DNA of 64,000 bases from Cliona cf. orientalis (lineage: Eukaryota; Porifera; Demospongiae; Clionaida; Clionaidae), in contig OZ005697.1 of NCBI GenBank assembly GCA_963930775.1, positions 8,950,292 to 9,014,291 of the forward strand, read 5' to 3'. The translations under genes and the position numbers were made by a program. Below the pieces are notes generated by a model. That model worked only from the letters and a program-made list of their open reading frames with translations. It did no database searches and was not told where the DNA came from. Every line of letters begins with the position of its first letter. The first letter of the stretch is position 1. Below, in pieces: positions 23,901-41,360 of the stretch.

Positions 23901-26200
23901 AGAGAAACATGTTTGAATTCAAGCACATCAAAGTGAGTGATTTAACATTCCAATACAATAAGTCGTACATAACTTTCTACCGCTCTAGTATGTCCGTATG
24001 ACGTGCTATTTGTGTGTAGCAAAGAAAAGCAAATGTATGTCTACGATCACAGATTGATGAGATATCCAGTGTTCTTTCTTGTAGCCATTTGATCGATCGT
24101 ACATTGACAATCCTGGGCCGATGGTGGTGTTTGCCACTCCTGGCATGCTCCACGCTGGTCTTTCACTTCAGATCTTCAAAAAGTGGGCAGAAGATGAGAA
24201 AAACATGGTACACAGTGTCTTCTCAGCATAGCATGTACTTTTAAAACTAATTGGGGTTTCATTCTACTTAGCTATTCTAGATGCATTATTGAGTAGTCTT
24301 GGAGATTTAAAGGGCTAACAGTATACTTACATGTACCATGCATTGGCACAATCTCATATTCCTGTGGATTTTCAAGTTAAGAGTTAGCAAAAAAAAAGGA
24401 TTATTAAACAAGACACTCTATACTAAAGGGATGTGGGAGAGGCATCGTGTGGGCGATGTGCCTGTGGTTAAAAGAGCTACCTGTAGCTAGCTAGAGGGGG
24501 AGGGAGGGAGGGAGATTCGAGGTTTGTTCCTTTTCATGTTTTGTCTGCAGTTGATCATGCCCGGTTACTGTGTGGCGGGCACCATTGGCCACAAGGTGCT
24601 ATCTGGAGCCAAGAAGATTGAGATTGACAAGAAAATGGTCAACGTCAGATTATCAGTGCAGTACATGTCTTTCAGGTGCACTAATAATAGAGTTTGTTGA
24701 TTAAATGCATGTGTCCGTCTGAATTATACTGTTTATCAAGTTTTCATTTTTATTGTGATTTTTTTTTCCTTTCAGTGCCCATGCCGATGCTAAGGGAATA
24801 ATGCAACTCATTAGACAAGTGAGTCATGTGACTAGCTCATGGTCAGGTATCTATGAGCAATCAATAGTATAATAATATACATACAACTAGGCCCATGCTT
24901 AAGATAGTTTTGTATACTGCTTTATGTATGAAATTAGGATCTTCCTCATTTTAGAGACAGAGGATTCATTATAATAGTAGCTTTTGATTTCATTCATTCA
25001 TTGATGCATAACAACATTTATGTGGTATCAGACCAAAAACTGATTTTCATGTCGCTCATCATTTCCATGCAGGCTGACCCCAAGAACGTGATGCTAGTGC
25101 ACGGTGAGGCAACAAAGATGGAGTTCTTGAAACAGAAGGTGATGCAGGAGTTTGGGATCAACTGCTTCATGCCGCCCAACGGGGAGATGGTCACCATCCA
25201 GACTCCGCCCATTATCCCTGCTGATATCTCACGCCTCCTACTCAAAAGAACACTACAACAGTGCTACAGTAAGTATATCACTACTATCAATAGTATGAAT
25301 ATATAATAATACTATGTATTATGTTACTATTTATTTAGCTGCTGATACTAAGAGGATATGCCCCGCCCCCAATACAGCACCCGTTACTGGACTACTGGTC
25401 ATGAAAAATGAAGTGAGATATTAAGTAGAGTGCAAAAATAAAAATAGGCCCATTTTTGATGAATTCATGCAAATTTTTCACCCACATACTAACATCACTA
25501 GCAGCAGTATCATGAAAATACCCAGTTTCCATGTACTGGTTGTTGTATAGAACTTTGACGGTTATTTTAAGGCAAATTATTGTCTGATACTTTTCAGGCT
25601 CTTCAGCTGCTGGATCCCTCTGAGGCCCAAACTGAGCTGGGGCTGGTACCTCACGACCTCCGCTACAGCTCCACCCTCTCCCTGGACTCGAGGACACGCC
25701 CACCAATGGAATTCACCGACGCCCTCTTCCAAGTGGTACAGAAACTTCTTCCCGACCACCGAGTTGTCATGGCAACTGACCGAGACTACCACCTGTCCAT
25801 AGACGGGAGCTCCATCACCATAGATGTCACGACCTTTGAACCCCTCCAGGAGATTCTTATCTCGTGGAGTGTGAAGGTAATCTGTAGTTAACAATTCACT
25901 TCTTGCCTCAAGTTGAAGTAAAATTGATTCATGAAGCTATATTATATTGTAGCCTTTGGTGTCCCGACTATGTTACTAAAATTAATGACTCTTTTTAATT
26001 TGGTGATCTATACCGAATTCATCAAATTGCCAAAATTAATCAAAAACCTCACCAAAATTTCCCCTTAGACAGTAATTTTAGTTTAGATAGTTTTCATTAT
26101 CAATATCTATCAATCTGATGCATGCATAAAAATGCAGGACGAACGATTGGGAGATTTCATATTTTCTACTCTACAAAGAAACCTCAGTCGACTATTGTAA
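20941..26200 (+). CDS. INTS11: Integrator complex subunit 11 (CPSF73-like endonuclease)
   Basis: Nineteen exons close in frame to 609 residues, near the usual 600: 20941-20968, 21216-21227 (12 nt), 21534-21619, 21877-22065, 22279-22395, 22740-22844, 22964-22998, 23101-23181, 23400-23457, 23509-23573, 23635-23689, 23837-23932, 24085-24207, 24551-24675, 24776-24818, 25073-25268, 25339-25412, 25598-25876, 26138-26200. It is a metallo-beta-lactamase/beta-CASP nuclease: the HxHxDH zinc motif is intact (SHFHLDH, residues 68-74), the motif 3 Asp is in [10 protein letters not shown], and [18 protein letters not shown] and VHGEATKM follow. INTS11 is the catalytic Integrator subunit that cleaves snRNA and promoter-proximal nascent RNA in the nucleus. 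All catalytic residues are present, so it should be active. It shares a promoter region with the BET gene. Confidence 0.97.
23242..23313 (+). tRNA. tRNA-Gln (anticodon TTG)
   Basis: A 72-nt cloverleaf. The acceptor stem GGTCCCG pairs with CGGGACC, the D arm contains TGGTGTAATGGTTAGC (A box), the anticodon loop CTTTGAA has TTG at 23275-23277, and GTTCAAGTC forms the T loop/B box. A T-rich run (Pol III terminator) follows at 23318-23328. It lies on the sense strand within the INTS11 intron 23182-23399 and has no intron of its own. Confidence 0.95.
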
Positions 26201-26525
26201 CACGTACTGCCAACAACATTGATTCAATCCTTACTAACTAATAATCTTTTTCTCATGCATCGAATTTTCCCTCTTTCTATATAATATGACATTGTGTACA
26301 GTGTAATTGTGTCTGGTGTAATCACTCAAAATAATTAATTTAATGGCCAAAAAAGAAGTAAAAAGATATTTTCTGTTGCTAAGAAGTCAACAGTATATGA
26401 AAGGAAAGCATATTTTCTTCAAACAGAAAATAACCCTATTGCTAACGACAACAACACAATGGTTTATATAGTATCTTGGACAAAAACTAAAGGCAAAAAA
26501 GTGTCTACATGTGTAGCTACCACTT
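26201..26525. other. Convergent 3' region, INTS11 / bHLH gene
   Basis: 325 bp of AT-rich sequence between the two facing stop codons, presumably holding both 3' UTRs. No other element is recognised. Confidence 0.5.
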
Positions 26526-29500
26526 TCAGTGTTCTTGCTGGGAGAGCAGTTCTACCTCTTCTTGTACCTCGCCGGTCTCGATTAGCGAAGACTTCCCCCC
26601 GGGTCTCCCATTGATCCCCCCGACGCCTTCCCCCTCGCTCTCGGACCCCCCTCCAAGCATCAGAAGGGAGGAGCCTTGGTTGGCCTGTGCACTGCCCGCA
26701 GACGACCACATCTGACCTGTGGGAGTGGGTGAGAGAAAGAAAGAGAGAGAACATTCTTTAGCTCACGCTCAGATTGAATGACAATTCAATCGGCTATAAT
26801 ATTATAGCAAGCACAAAGATTCTACACAACTGCTATTTTGAACTATAATTCTCGCATGGTGCTAAGTATATAGGCACTGGCGCTAGCCACTGACCCTCAA
26901 GCGAAGCTATAATTACCGTATAGCCGGAAATATTGGTGGGCATTAAATTTGGCGGTTGAGCCCAAAATCGCTATTGCAAGAATATTGGTGGATTTAAATT
27001 TGGCGGTTCGGTACGGGATCGCGATACATATATATGTGAGTAGGAAATTTTGGCGGATTTTAATTTGGTGGTTGTAGTATAGACCGCCAAACCGCCAAAT
27101 TTTCCGGCTATACGGTATGTTTGACCAATCATCGAGACTCACTGATGGCGGATGTGTAGACTGTTTCTTCGGTAGTTTCTGCTAGTTCCTCCTCTGACGG
27201 CTGACTCAGCTCAACGGCCGGGTGGTCATCGCTGAGACCTGCACCCTCACCAGTCATGGGGTTGGAACCTGTGAGCACTGATGACGCATCATCAACCTAA
27301 AATAATATACAGAGTAGTAGCTGTTAACTGAAGAGCTATCAACATCATCAGGGGGTGGATAGGGTGGCTAGCCACCCCCCCCCCCCCCCTTCACCAATTC
27401 TCAAAATTGGAGACATCCACCATTACCAATCAGTCACCCCACCCTTGCACCAGTATAGTTAACTATGGGTAGCCACCCTATCGGCCACCTTCCGTGCAAA
27501 TTTTCGGATCAGCACCTGATCATGTACGGCACGTAGTCCCCAATCAGGGAAAGTGTATATACTGACCTGTAGAGCATGGGTAGTCTGAGTGCCATCACTC
27601 TTGCTGGTAGTAGGAATCTGTGACTCTCCACCGCTGGCCCCACCCCCAACCGAATCTGCCGAGTCAGCACTTCCTGTTCCGGCCGTCGACCCCCCGCTGG
27701 CGGTTGTGCTGGTATTGGACGAGGAGGCCTCGTTGGCTATGTGTTGAAGAAGGAGGGCCTGAAGCTGCTGTAGCTGCTGCAACTGTTGAAGGTGGGTCTG
27801 CAGTGAAAACAGGCAGGAAGGTTGATTTATTTATGTCACTGTAGCGAGATAAGCCCTTGATAATACCAATGTACTCCTAATGAGCTCAATTCAGCTAATT
27901 AAGAACATACTCTGGCCTACATGTACCATTGCTCCAATTTTATTTGAAAACAGTAAGATTGTCCCTGCCCCCCCCCCCCCCCCCCCCCATGAGGAGAATT
28001 GTTATACTGTCCCAAACTTACTTGTTGGGACTGTGCGTCTGTCTCCTGCTGTTGCTGCTGATTCAGCAATTGTTGCTGTTGCTGAAGTAGCAGTAGCGCC
28101 TGGAGCTGGGTCAGCTGTGCCTGCTGAAGTTGCTGTTGAGTCTGCGTCTGCTGACCCGCTGAGCTGGCACCCGCCGAGGAACCGGCCCCTCCCACCGTCG
28201 CGGTGGTCACTGCTGAAGCTCCACCCCCTCCTCCGTTGGCCTCGCCCCCTACCACACCTCCTCCCCCTTCTGTACCAGCTGCTGCATCTTTAGTAGTAGT
28301 GGTAGTTACCCCGCTCACCGCTGCACTCTGTTGTTGCTGCTGCTGCTGCTGTTGGATTTGCTGAAGCAGCGCTACCTGGGTATTCACTGTCGTTTGTTGT
28401 CGAAAAAGTGCATCGTCTTCGCTGGCGCTCACCGCAGCTGCGGTGGCACTCGCCTGGTTCAGAAGCATACTGGTGGCGGAAGCGAGGGCATTACCAGACC
28501 CCATGCTCTGTAGGTGGATCAGAAGGGACTGACAAAAGCCGTCGAGGGCGTTTGGTCCGGTATGAATCATTTTGTTCTGAATCACCCAAGTTGTGAGATC
28601 GTTGGCCCATTCTCTCTGGCTCATGTTGATGTCAAGTCCTCCCAGTGTGCTCTTTCCCCCCAGGCCCTGGGTTTGCATCCGCTGGATGTATTCGATGGAC
28701 ATCTCCAGGATTTCGGCCTTGTCGAGTTTTTTGCTGCCATACTGACGGCAGTCCGGGACCAGGCTTTTGAGCTGGTCTAGGCAGCTGTTGATGCGATCTC
28801 GTCGCTTCTTTTCAATGGTCTTGTGAGAGTCAAGGTAGTTCTAGAATATTGCAAAAGAGCACAATAAAGATTGTGAGTGTGTGTGTGTTTATGAAAGAGT
28901 GAGGATGTGATTGAATACATACTATTGTGAAGGCAGGGTTTTATCTGGCCCAAAATTTGGGGGGCGGGGGGGGGGGCAGGGAGGGAACAAGTGAAGTATG
29001 CTAGAAGAATGGGTTGCCAGTGCTGGAAGCTAAAGCATAAAATTGATATTAGTGTTCCCTGAAACCATTTAAGCAACACTTTATGAATTCACTTAACTTT
29101 CTGTAAATTTGGCTGAAAGGCAACAAGCTAGGTACAATAATAATGTACTATGGCAAAGTAAACGCTAGAAAATTATGATACACATACATGTATAGAAGTT
29201 CTGTCTATATTAATAGTTAAACAAAGAGGGAAACAATAGCATTGCTGCCTATATACAACATTACGTCACTGAACGCATACTATTACATGCACGCAAGTAA
29301 GGACACGGTTACGTCAACTGGGATTATGCCCCATTACACACGCACAGAAGCACACTCACAAAGAGGAAGCAGGTGTGTCATGAACTTACTCGTGACTTCT
29401 TTCGTGGGACATCAGGTGACGGCTGGGAGGCAGCTGCACCAGTGTTGATGGGGAGGGAGTCTATTGGAACAGATGTAGTACCAGTACCTATTGTGGTCAT

Positions 29501-30813
29501 CAGGCTCTCCGTTGTACTGTGTGTAGTGTGTACAAGAGGAGAGAGAGAGAGAGATAGAGGGGGGAGGGGGGGGGGGGGAGAGAGTCATCACTTTCACACA
29601 AATGAAAAATGACTAGATACCCAACTGATGCCAAACGAAAAGGAAAACCCATCAATCTAATTATGGCTTAACCACAGGATTCCCCCTTCACTCTCCCAAA
29701 CCCCCAACTTTCACTTTGCCAACCAAGACAACAAACTGCTGCTACAGGTACATGTAACGTACAGTGCCGCTTCGGGGTGGCTCCTCTTCGATCCAACGAG
29801 CATCTGCTGTGTGGCTCCGGGAGAGGGAGGCCCAACGGGGATTGTAATGATAGGAGTACCGTGAGCCAAGAGCGCCTGGTCCAGTGCTTGCCCCTCCATC
29901 TGAACCTATAATATTATGTATTTAAAGCAAAATTAATAAGAAATTCCACTTGGAATAAATTATTATCAGGGATTGATACAGGCTTTTTTTTCTTCGTAGA
30001 GGGGGAATTCTAGTACGTGGTAGCATACCCAAACTAGGGGGGTCTGGGGGCATGCTCCCCCAAAATTTATGATCTCGGAGGCTGTTTCTGGTGGCTTCTG
30101 AGATCCCTCAACCATGTACACAAGCAAAAAATTATTGTGCTATCACACTCTATAGTATAATACTCGGTAATTTTAGGGGGGGGGGCCTCTGTGTTAATCC
30201 GTGACTAGGAGAAAAATTTGAAGAATCAGCACAAAATGAGATTCACTGAGGGTACGTGATAACAGGAAAAGGTTACAATTTGACTCCCTTAATCCCCAGT
30301 ATTAATGCCGTATGCATAATAAGAATAAAATTAATAACAATAGGGGCATCTGTATTGGGAATACTGCTTGTGTAGATAACGCATACACGTAGCATGTATG
30401 TTGTTATAACTATTCATAGCCTGCCGTTTTGAATAAAAGGGGGAGGGTCACATCGTGGATTCACAATAGCCCCATTCGATCGAAGAATCAGGCTACATCA
30501 ACATGTACGATGCAAACTATTGAGAATCAATGCCTCTACATTAAAAGCAGACAGTCCACTTCTAGCACTTCCTACTTGCATACTGAAACATAGTGTGTTT
30601 TTGGTAAAAATTTATAGCAATATGTATATATACCTCGGAGGTGGGAACGAGTATCTCCTGGGGATTTGCCACACCGGCAATGTGCTGATCCATTAGAGTA
30701 GCAGCCGCCGACGAACTGCCAAGGTTGACGGCATCTTCTCCGCCAGCAATCACTTCCACCGTCTCCACGCCGTCCACTACGCTAGCTTCGCTCGTATTCA
30801 CATCCAGCTCCAT
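26526..30813 (-). CDS. Polyglutamine-rich bHLH transcription factor (HES/HEY/DEC-like basic region)
   Basis: Seven exons close in frame to 614 residues: 30634-30813, 29763-29905, 29390-29516, 28022-28840, 27567-27797, 27143-27296, 26526-26716. The bHLH lies at about residues 148-205: basic region SHKTIEKKRRDRIN with the E-box-contacting Glu, first helix SCLDQLKSLVPDC, loop QYGSKK, second helix LDKAEILEMSIEYIQRMQ. The RRDRIN signature and KLDKAEILEM helix resemble HES/HEY/DEC-type proteins. However, the usual Orange domain and a C-terminal WRPW/YRPW are not seen. After the bHLH comes a conserved-looking segment (EWANDLTTWVIQNK), then long Gln tracts, Gly/Ala/Ser-rich sequence and an acidic C-terminus. 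It is probably a nuclear E-box or N-box binding regulator. Family placement is tentative. Confidence 0.8.
26916..27115. mobile_element. Palindromic TA MITE (CCGTATAGCCGG family, copy 2)
   Basis: A 200-bp near-palindrome with ends CCGTATAGCCGGAAA, flanked by TA at 26914-26915 and 27116-27117. It is the inverted relative of the element at 6354-6536, sharing the internal sequence about a GGTACGGGATCGC core. It occupies about half of the bHLH intron 26717-27142. Confidence 0.85.
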
Positions 30814-31470
30814 AACTTCTCAGTGTTTCGATCACAACTAGCGAGCTGTGTTGTAAAATTTGGCGATAGTAAATCGATGCGTAGCCCCTGTGGTTGCTTT
30901 TTAGCGCGAATTTTTTCTTAGATTCCTAGCTAGTTCTCTCTCCCGACCTGCCGATTGCTCGGAAGCTATCCACGATCCAGCAACGTGTCCCACGGCGGCA
31001 CTGCACAAAGGGCAGCAGCGGGTGCCCGCGCCGCTTAGCTTCTTGGCTTCTTACGCAGTCCACCGTCTCTTCTAACCTCTCGACCAACGATAGAGGATGT
31101 TTGCCGCCACTTCTCAAACGCTAATCTGTCTCCTGACCTCACGTGGAATCATGTGCAAGAAGAAGGCAGCCATTTTTCTGATTCAAAGTTGACCAAAGTG
31201 GAAGTGAAGCGCTAAAAATGAGGCAACACCCCACGGATGTGGTGTTCTAAATATGCGAAAATTATTGTGAATTTTTTCTAAATCCCTCACAAAGCGCGGG
31301 AATTGGAAACTAGAGCGAAACTTTTATAGTCTCGGAGCAGCAACTTCATTTCATCAAACGGAGGAATTCCCATCATGGACGAGTAAATATGTGCACTAGA
31401 GTAGTCGTCTCTTTCAACTTCTCTACAGGTAGATCTTTGTATACCAAATATTTGATTAATTTTCAGGGGC
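30814..31470. promoter_or_regulatory. Divergent bHLH / SYCE2 promoter region
   Basis: 657 bp between two facing start codons. An acceptor (TTTTCAG, ending at 31466) just before the SYCE2 ATG implies a non-coding first exon and 5' UTR intron. No TATA box is convincing. Confidence 0.5.
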
Positions 31471-32478
31471 ATGGCCGAGACTGGCGACCAGCTGCTGGAA
31501 GAAAAACAAGTCTCAACCAGAGAATTACTCAACAGAAGCGCCCAAGATCTCATAGAAGAAGTTAATGCCAAGCGAAAGAGGGATACAACGTTGCTTGCAG
31601 GTACGACCGAGCGCCTTGTTTGGTATGCAGCTACTGCGCATGCGCAATGTGTTTCTCTACAGATTTCAAGAGAGCTATGGAACGGCAGTGCAGTAATACC
31701 TGCAACGGTGTTGAAACAGCAATGTATAACATTTACGAGATGACAAACAAGTCAGTGGAGGAGAAATTACAGGAACTTTCCACTGTTTTGGAGCGAATTG
31801 GTATAAGCAGTTGGGCCACTCCAAATCATACCATTTCTGGTTCCCTGCCTGCATGCTTTTGTTAATAATCTTTATTAGCTTTGTATGTGATACATGAATA
31901 GGCCTATGTTATGATAAAAGCAGCTAGTATTCCAATGGACACAATCAGTGGCGTAGCTAGAGCTAGGAGTCTGGAAGGGCACAAATTAAATATGGTAAAT
32001 GGTCACTTGTAGCGCTAAGTTTGACTACATCCCAAATTAACATTGCTGAATCTCAATCTTTAGCCTACAATCTGGATTATTTCTGCCCTATTCTCATAGA
32101 ATTAAATGGCTGACACAATCAACGGTTAAGTAGTAAGCATTACTGGAACAAAGTTGGTCGGGCCTGGCCCTACTAGGCCCACCCCTGGCTATGCCACTGG
32201 ACACAATGGAGTGGTTTGCTTATTATTGGTGCCGATTTTATTATATCTCCCTACCCCCCCCCCCCCCCCCCCCCCACGCACACACACACCACGGTCCTTA
32301 GAAGGGACAGAGATATGAACTTGGAGTGGTCTAATATTATTATAAGCAATGCATGCAAAAATTCACAACAGTGTTTTATCACAATCATTCTATCATTATA
32401 GCCAAGCTGGAAGTTGAACTGGAAGATTTCAAAACTGCCCTGTCTGCCCTTTACACCGACGTACACAGTCAGGATTAG
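31471..32478 (+). CDS. SYCE2: Synaptonemal complex central element protein 2-like
   Basis: Three exons (31471-31600, 31663-31800, 32402-32478) close in frame to 114 residues. The protein is a single alpha-helical coiled coil. It matches the SYCE2 core in order: RSAQDLIEEVNAKRKRD, then ADFKRAMERQ, IYEMTNKSVEEKLQELS and KLEVELEDFKTALSALYTDV, the same layout as vertebrate SYCE2, whose N-terminus is longer. SYCE2 forms fibrous assemblies with TEX12 in the central element of the synaptonemal complex during meiosis. The ATG follows a 5' UTR acceptor, and the next frame upstream is closed. The last intron carries a hAT-like element and a 22-bp C tract. Identification is from family pattern, not alignment. 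Confidence 0.8.
31946..32199. mobile_element. hAT-like MITE in the SYCE2 intron
   Basis: A 254-bp element with ends CAGTGGCGTAGCTAG and, inverted, CAGTGGCATAGCCAG. It is flanked by an exact 8-bp duplication, GACACAAT, at 31938-31945 and 32200-32207. An 8-bp duplication and CAG-starting termini are typical of hAT elements. No coding capacity. Confidence 0.85.
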
Positions 32479-32782
32479 CTAGGCAGCATATTATTCATTC
32501 ACAGACATCACAGGATCAAGGAACGTGTTGAACAAAATAATGTGGTTTTGACCGACAACAAATAGTTACCGCATATGCATGGTTAATCTGTAATCAGCAG
32601 ACGTACAGTATGGAATAGATTGTGTAAATATGGAATTTAACCTTTACACCACACTTGTTGACAATTAACATCTCATGTATCAATAATATTACTGTAGTGT
32701 TGGACATAAATTGATGCCATCAATATCCCATAATAAATAAGTACAATACTGATTAGTGCATGCATGGAGAGATTACAAAGGC
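32479..32782. other. Convergent 3' region, SYCE2 / DCAF10
   Basis: 304 bp between the facing stop codons. A plus-strand AATAAA at 32732-32737 is a candidate SYCE2 polyadenylation signal only 45 bp from the DCAF10 stop, so the two 3' UTRs probably overlap. Confidence 0.5.
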
Positions 32783-34228
32783 TCAAAGAACTGGTCGGAA
32801 GAAGTACACATGATCGTTAATGTCACCAACTGCCAGTAGATAGTCACGTGGAGAAAATTTGGTACATATGCTCGCGTTTTCAGGCATATCAATGGTCGAA
32901 AATACACTGAAGTTGTCCGTTGATGACGACCAAAGCGAATCAAATGACAAAATACTTGACTGCTTGACTTCTTTCGGCTTCCAATCAAATGGTAGATTTA
33001 GTTCCTTTGAAAAGCCCAATAACCTTACACACTTTTTGCTGGGTGAAGCAATGAGACGTCCACAACTACTAAACGATAGTCGCTTCTCCCTTAGAGGGTT
33101 GTACCGCTCCTCTTCACAAGAGTAAATCAATTTCTCCTGGACTACGTCCGATCCAAACGATGCAACACACTCGTGGGAATAATACAGCGCGGCAGTGTCG
33201 CTTATTTCTTGCAATGAGTATGCACAGGTCCACTCATTTTTCTCCATGGTGCGTGGTACCTGTCTCATCGTTGAAATTCGTGCCACAAGAAGTGGCTGGC
33301 TGTTGTGAAATTCAACGTGACTGACTTTCATTACTTTGGACGGATAGTTCGGAACGGCGTCACTTGCACCTATGACCCTGAGGCGATTGCGCCGTTTCAA
33401 GGCAGAGTTCGGCATAAACCATGAGAGTTGCAGCATGATGCTGTTGTCGAAACGGAAAAGATGAAGATCGGATTTCAAGTGATCAAGATCGAGATTGTCA
33501 ATAATATAAAGTGTCCCATTTGAAGTGATAAAGGCCAATTTCTTACAAGTAGTGCTCATGCAGGCTAACGAAATATTCGGGCAATTCAGCAGGATACCAC
33601 AGGGCTGTTCACTTTCCTCTTCGCTCACGGTGATACCACTTTGCTGCGCTGGCGCAGGCTTTGCACACTCAGCAAGCTTCCAATAGCGAAGCTGATCATC
33701 ACTGGAAGATGTTGCCAAGATATCTTTATCGCTGTCATAACTAATGCTTCGGATGACTTTGGTATGGCCAACCAGGGAACAGACAGCCTCCTTGGAATTT
33801 CTCACGTCCCAAAGCATCAGCGAGCCGTTGGCAGAACCTAAAACAAATTTATTTCTTCCTGCAAAGCAGACACGTGTGATTGCATCCGGGCTAGCTTTTC
33901 GAACGACCATTTCTGGACGAGTGGTAAGTGGATCAAATATATAAACGTCGGAACAAGTGGAGCCAGCTACTAGGAAACGCCCGTCGTACGAGAAAGCAAG
34001 GTCAGAGATGAAACCACTCTGTAGTACCTCATTTGAACTTTGCAATGGAATACCATCATCACTATCAGATAGGGGAGGTTTTGTCCAGTGCTTGTCAAGG
34101 GTTAATTTTGAATGCAAAAGGCGCGAAAAAGTCCAAAATTTATTATAAGGTGAGTCAAATACTGGCCAATTTTTCTCTGATTGCGTGAGACTGTAAATGC
34201 TTCTGTGCCGGCCGCTGTAGTGTGCCAT
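32783..34228 (-). CDS. DCAF10: DCAF10-like WD40 protein
   Basis: One uninterrupted coding exon of 481 residues. WD-type repeats are visible: FISDLAFSYDGRFLVAG, ITRVCFAGRNKFVLGSANGSLMLWDVR, VIRSISYDSDKDILATSSSDDQLRYWKL, then SNGTLYIIDNLDLDHL, and a C-terminal blade ending TKFSPRDYLLAVGDINDHVYFF. The pattern and the NLDLDHL segment match DCAF10 (WDR32), a substrate receptor for CUL4-DDB1 ubiquitin ligase. It is shorter than human DCAF10 because the Pro-rich N-terminus is absent. The Met at 34228 is chosen because an acceptor lies upstream (34256) and the frame is stopped within the preceding exon. Absence of coding introns contrasts with every neighbour. Another WDR/DCAF is possible. Confidence 0.7.
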   Translation of the reverse strand: MAHYSGRHRSIYSLTQSEKNWPVFDSPYNKFWTFSRLLHSKLTLDKHWTKPPLSDSDDGIPLQSSNEVLQSGFISDLAFSYDGRFLVAGSTCSDVYIFDPLTTRPEMVVRKASPDAITRVCFAGRNKFVLGSANGSLMLWDVRNSKEAVCSLVGHTKVIRSISYDSDKDILATSSSDDQLRYWKLAECAKPAPAQQSGITVSEEESEQPCGILLNCPNISLACMSTTCKKLAFITSNGTLYIIDNLDLDHLKSDLHLFRFDNSIMLQLSWFMPNSALKRRNRLRVIGASDAVPNYPSKVMKVSHVEFHNSQPLLVARISTMRQVPRTMEKNEWTCAYSLQEISDTAALYYSHECVASFGSDVVQEKLIYSCEEERYNPLREKRLSFSSCGRLIASPSKKCVRLLGFSKELNLPFDWKPKEVKQSSILSFDSLWSSSTDNFSVFSTIDMPENASICTKFSPRDYLLAVGDINDHVYFFRPVL

Positions 34229-34507
34229 AACCTGGATGTTTACAGTGGGGCTGCAAAGATAATACAATAAGTTCAGAAATTTAATGCAATTTTGGTGTAT
34301 CAAATTAAGCTAGCTACTCCACCCTATCATAATAACAGCAGACAACTACATTTTAACAATTTCAGGGGCTCCGCGCCAAAAAAATTTAACACTACATCCT
34401 CAAAATTTCATTAAACTTTAGCTAAATTGGGTACACCCGAGATAATTGCACTACGAGGCCGTATAGCTATTAGCTAGCTATAATTGAACCGCGTTCACGC
34501 AACTCAC

Positions 34508-34708
34508 CAGCTTTTCTATGGTTGTTATACACAACGATCGATCACCAAACATCTCAACATACCCACGGACAAGACTCTTACTACAGCTTTGATCATTACA
34601 CATACCGCCGTTCCGATCACGCTCCTGTACACAGCCCTGGCCCCGCGTGCAGTTGATGTGTGCCTTCAAACGAGGCAGCACTGAGTCAACTTTCGAGGAT
34701 CGAGGCAT
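34508..34708 (-). other. Probable 5' UTR exon of the DCAF10-like gene
   Basis: A strong minus-strand donor (AAGCTG|GTGAGT) at 34508 pairs with the acceptor at about 34256 before the DCAF10 ATG. A short upstream frame starts at 34708 but is out of phase with the WD40 frame after splicing, so it would be a uORF. The exon's 5' limit is not defined. Confidence 0.45.
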
Positions 34709-35045
34709 TTAAAGCCTTATTATCGATCGAAATATCGCTCATTCTCCGTCACCATGCGAGTTGGCGAACAAAATGCGCGTGCTACAAACAATATTATGGA
34801 CTATTGCATAACAAAGACCTTGACTTACATAATCCACCATCCAAGTTTGATCCACTCAGCACTATACTATAGCGCCTCTTGCGGTCAAGGTCAAAGATCA
34901 GTATTTATTTACGTACAGGCCGCACGCGCTGGCCAAGGGTACCTTGGTACGTGACAAGTTTTGCGCATGCGCAACGAACGACCACCACTTACTCCGCCCA
35001 CAACAAGCTAGCCCAGCACACAGAGCTAGAGCTGATCATCTGATC
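34709..35045. promoter_or_regulatory. Divergent DCAF10 / ATG16L1 promoter with NRF1-type site
   Basis: The region between the two transcription units contains the palindrome TGCGCATGCGCA at 34962-34973, the NRF1 consensus, 73 bp upstream of the ATG16L1 start codon. No TATA box is evident. Confidence 0.55.

Positions 35046-41360
<6,315 letters not shown>

Noticed and set aside
34484-34684. Plus-strand frame opposite the DCAF10 5' exon
   Set aside because: No homology, and the minus strand here has the better splice donor.
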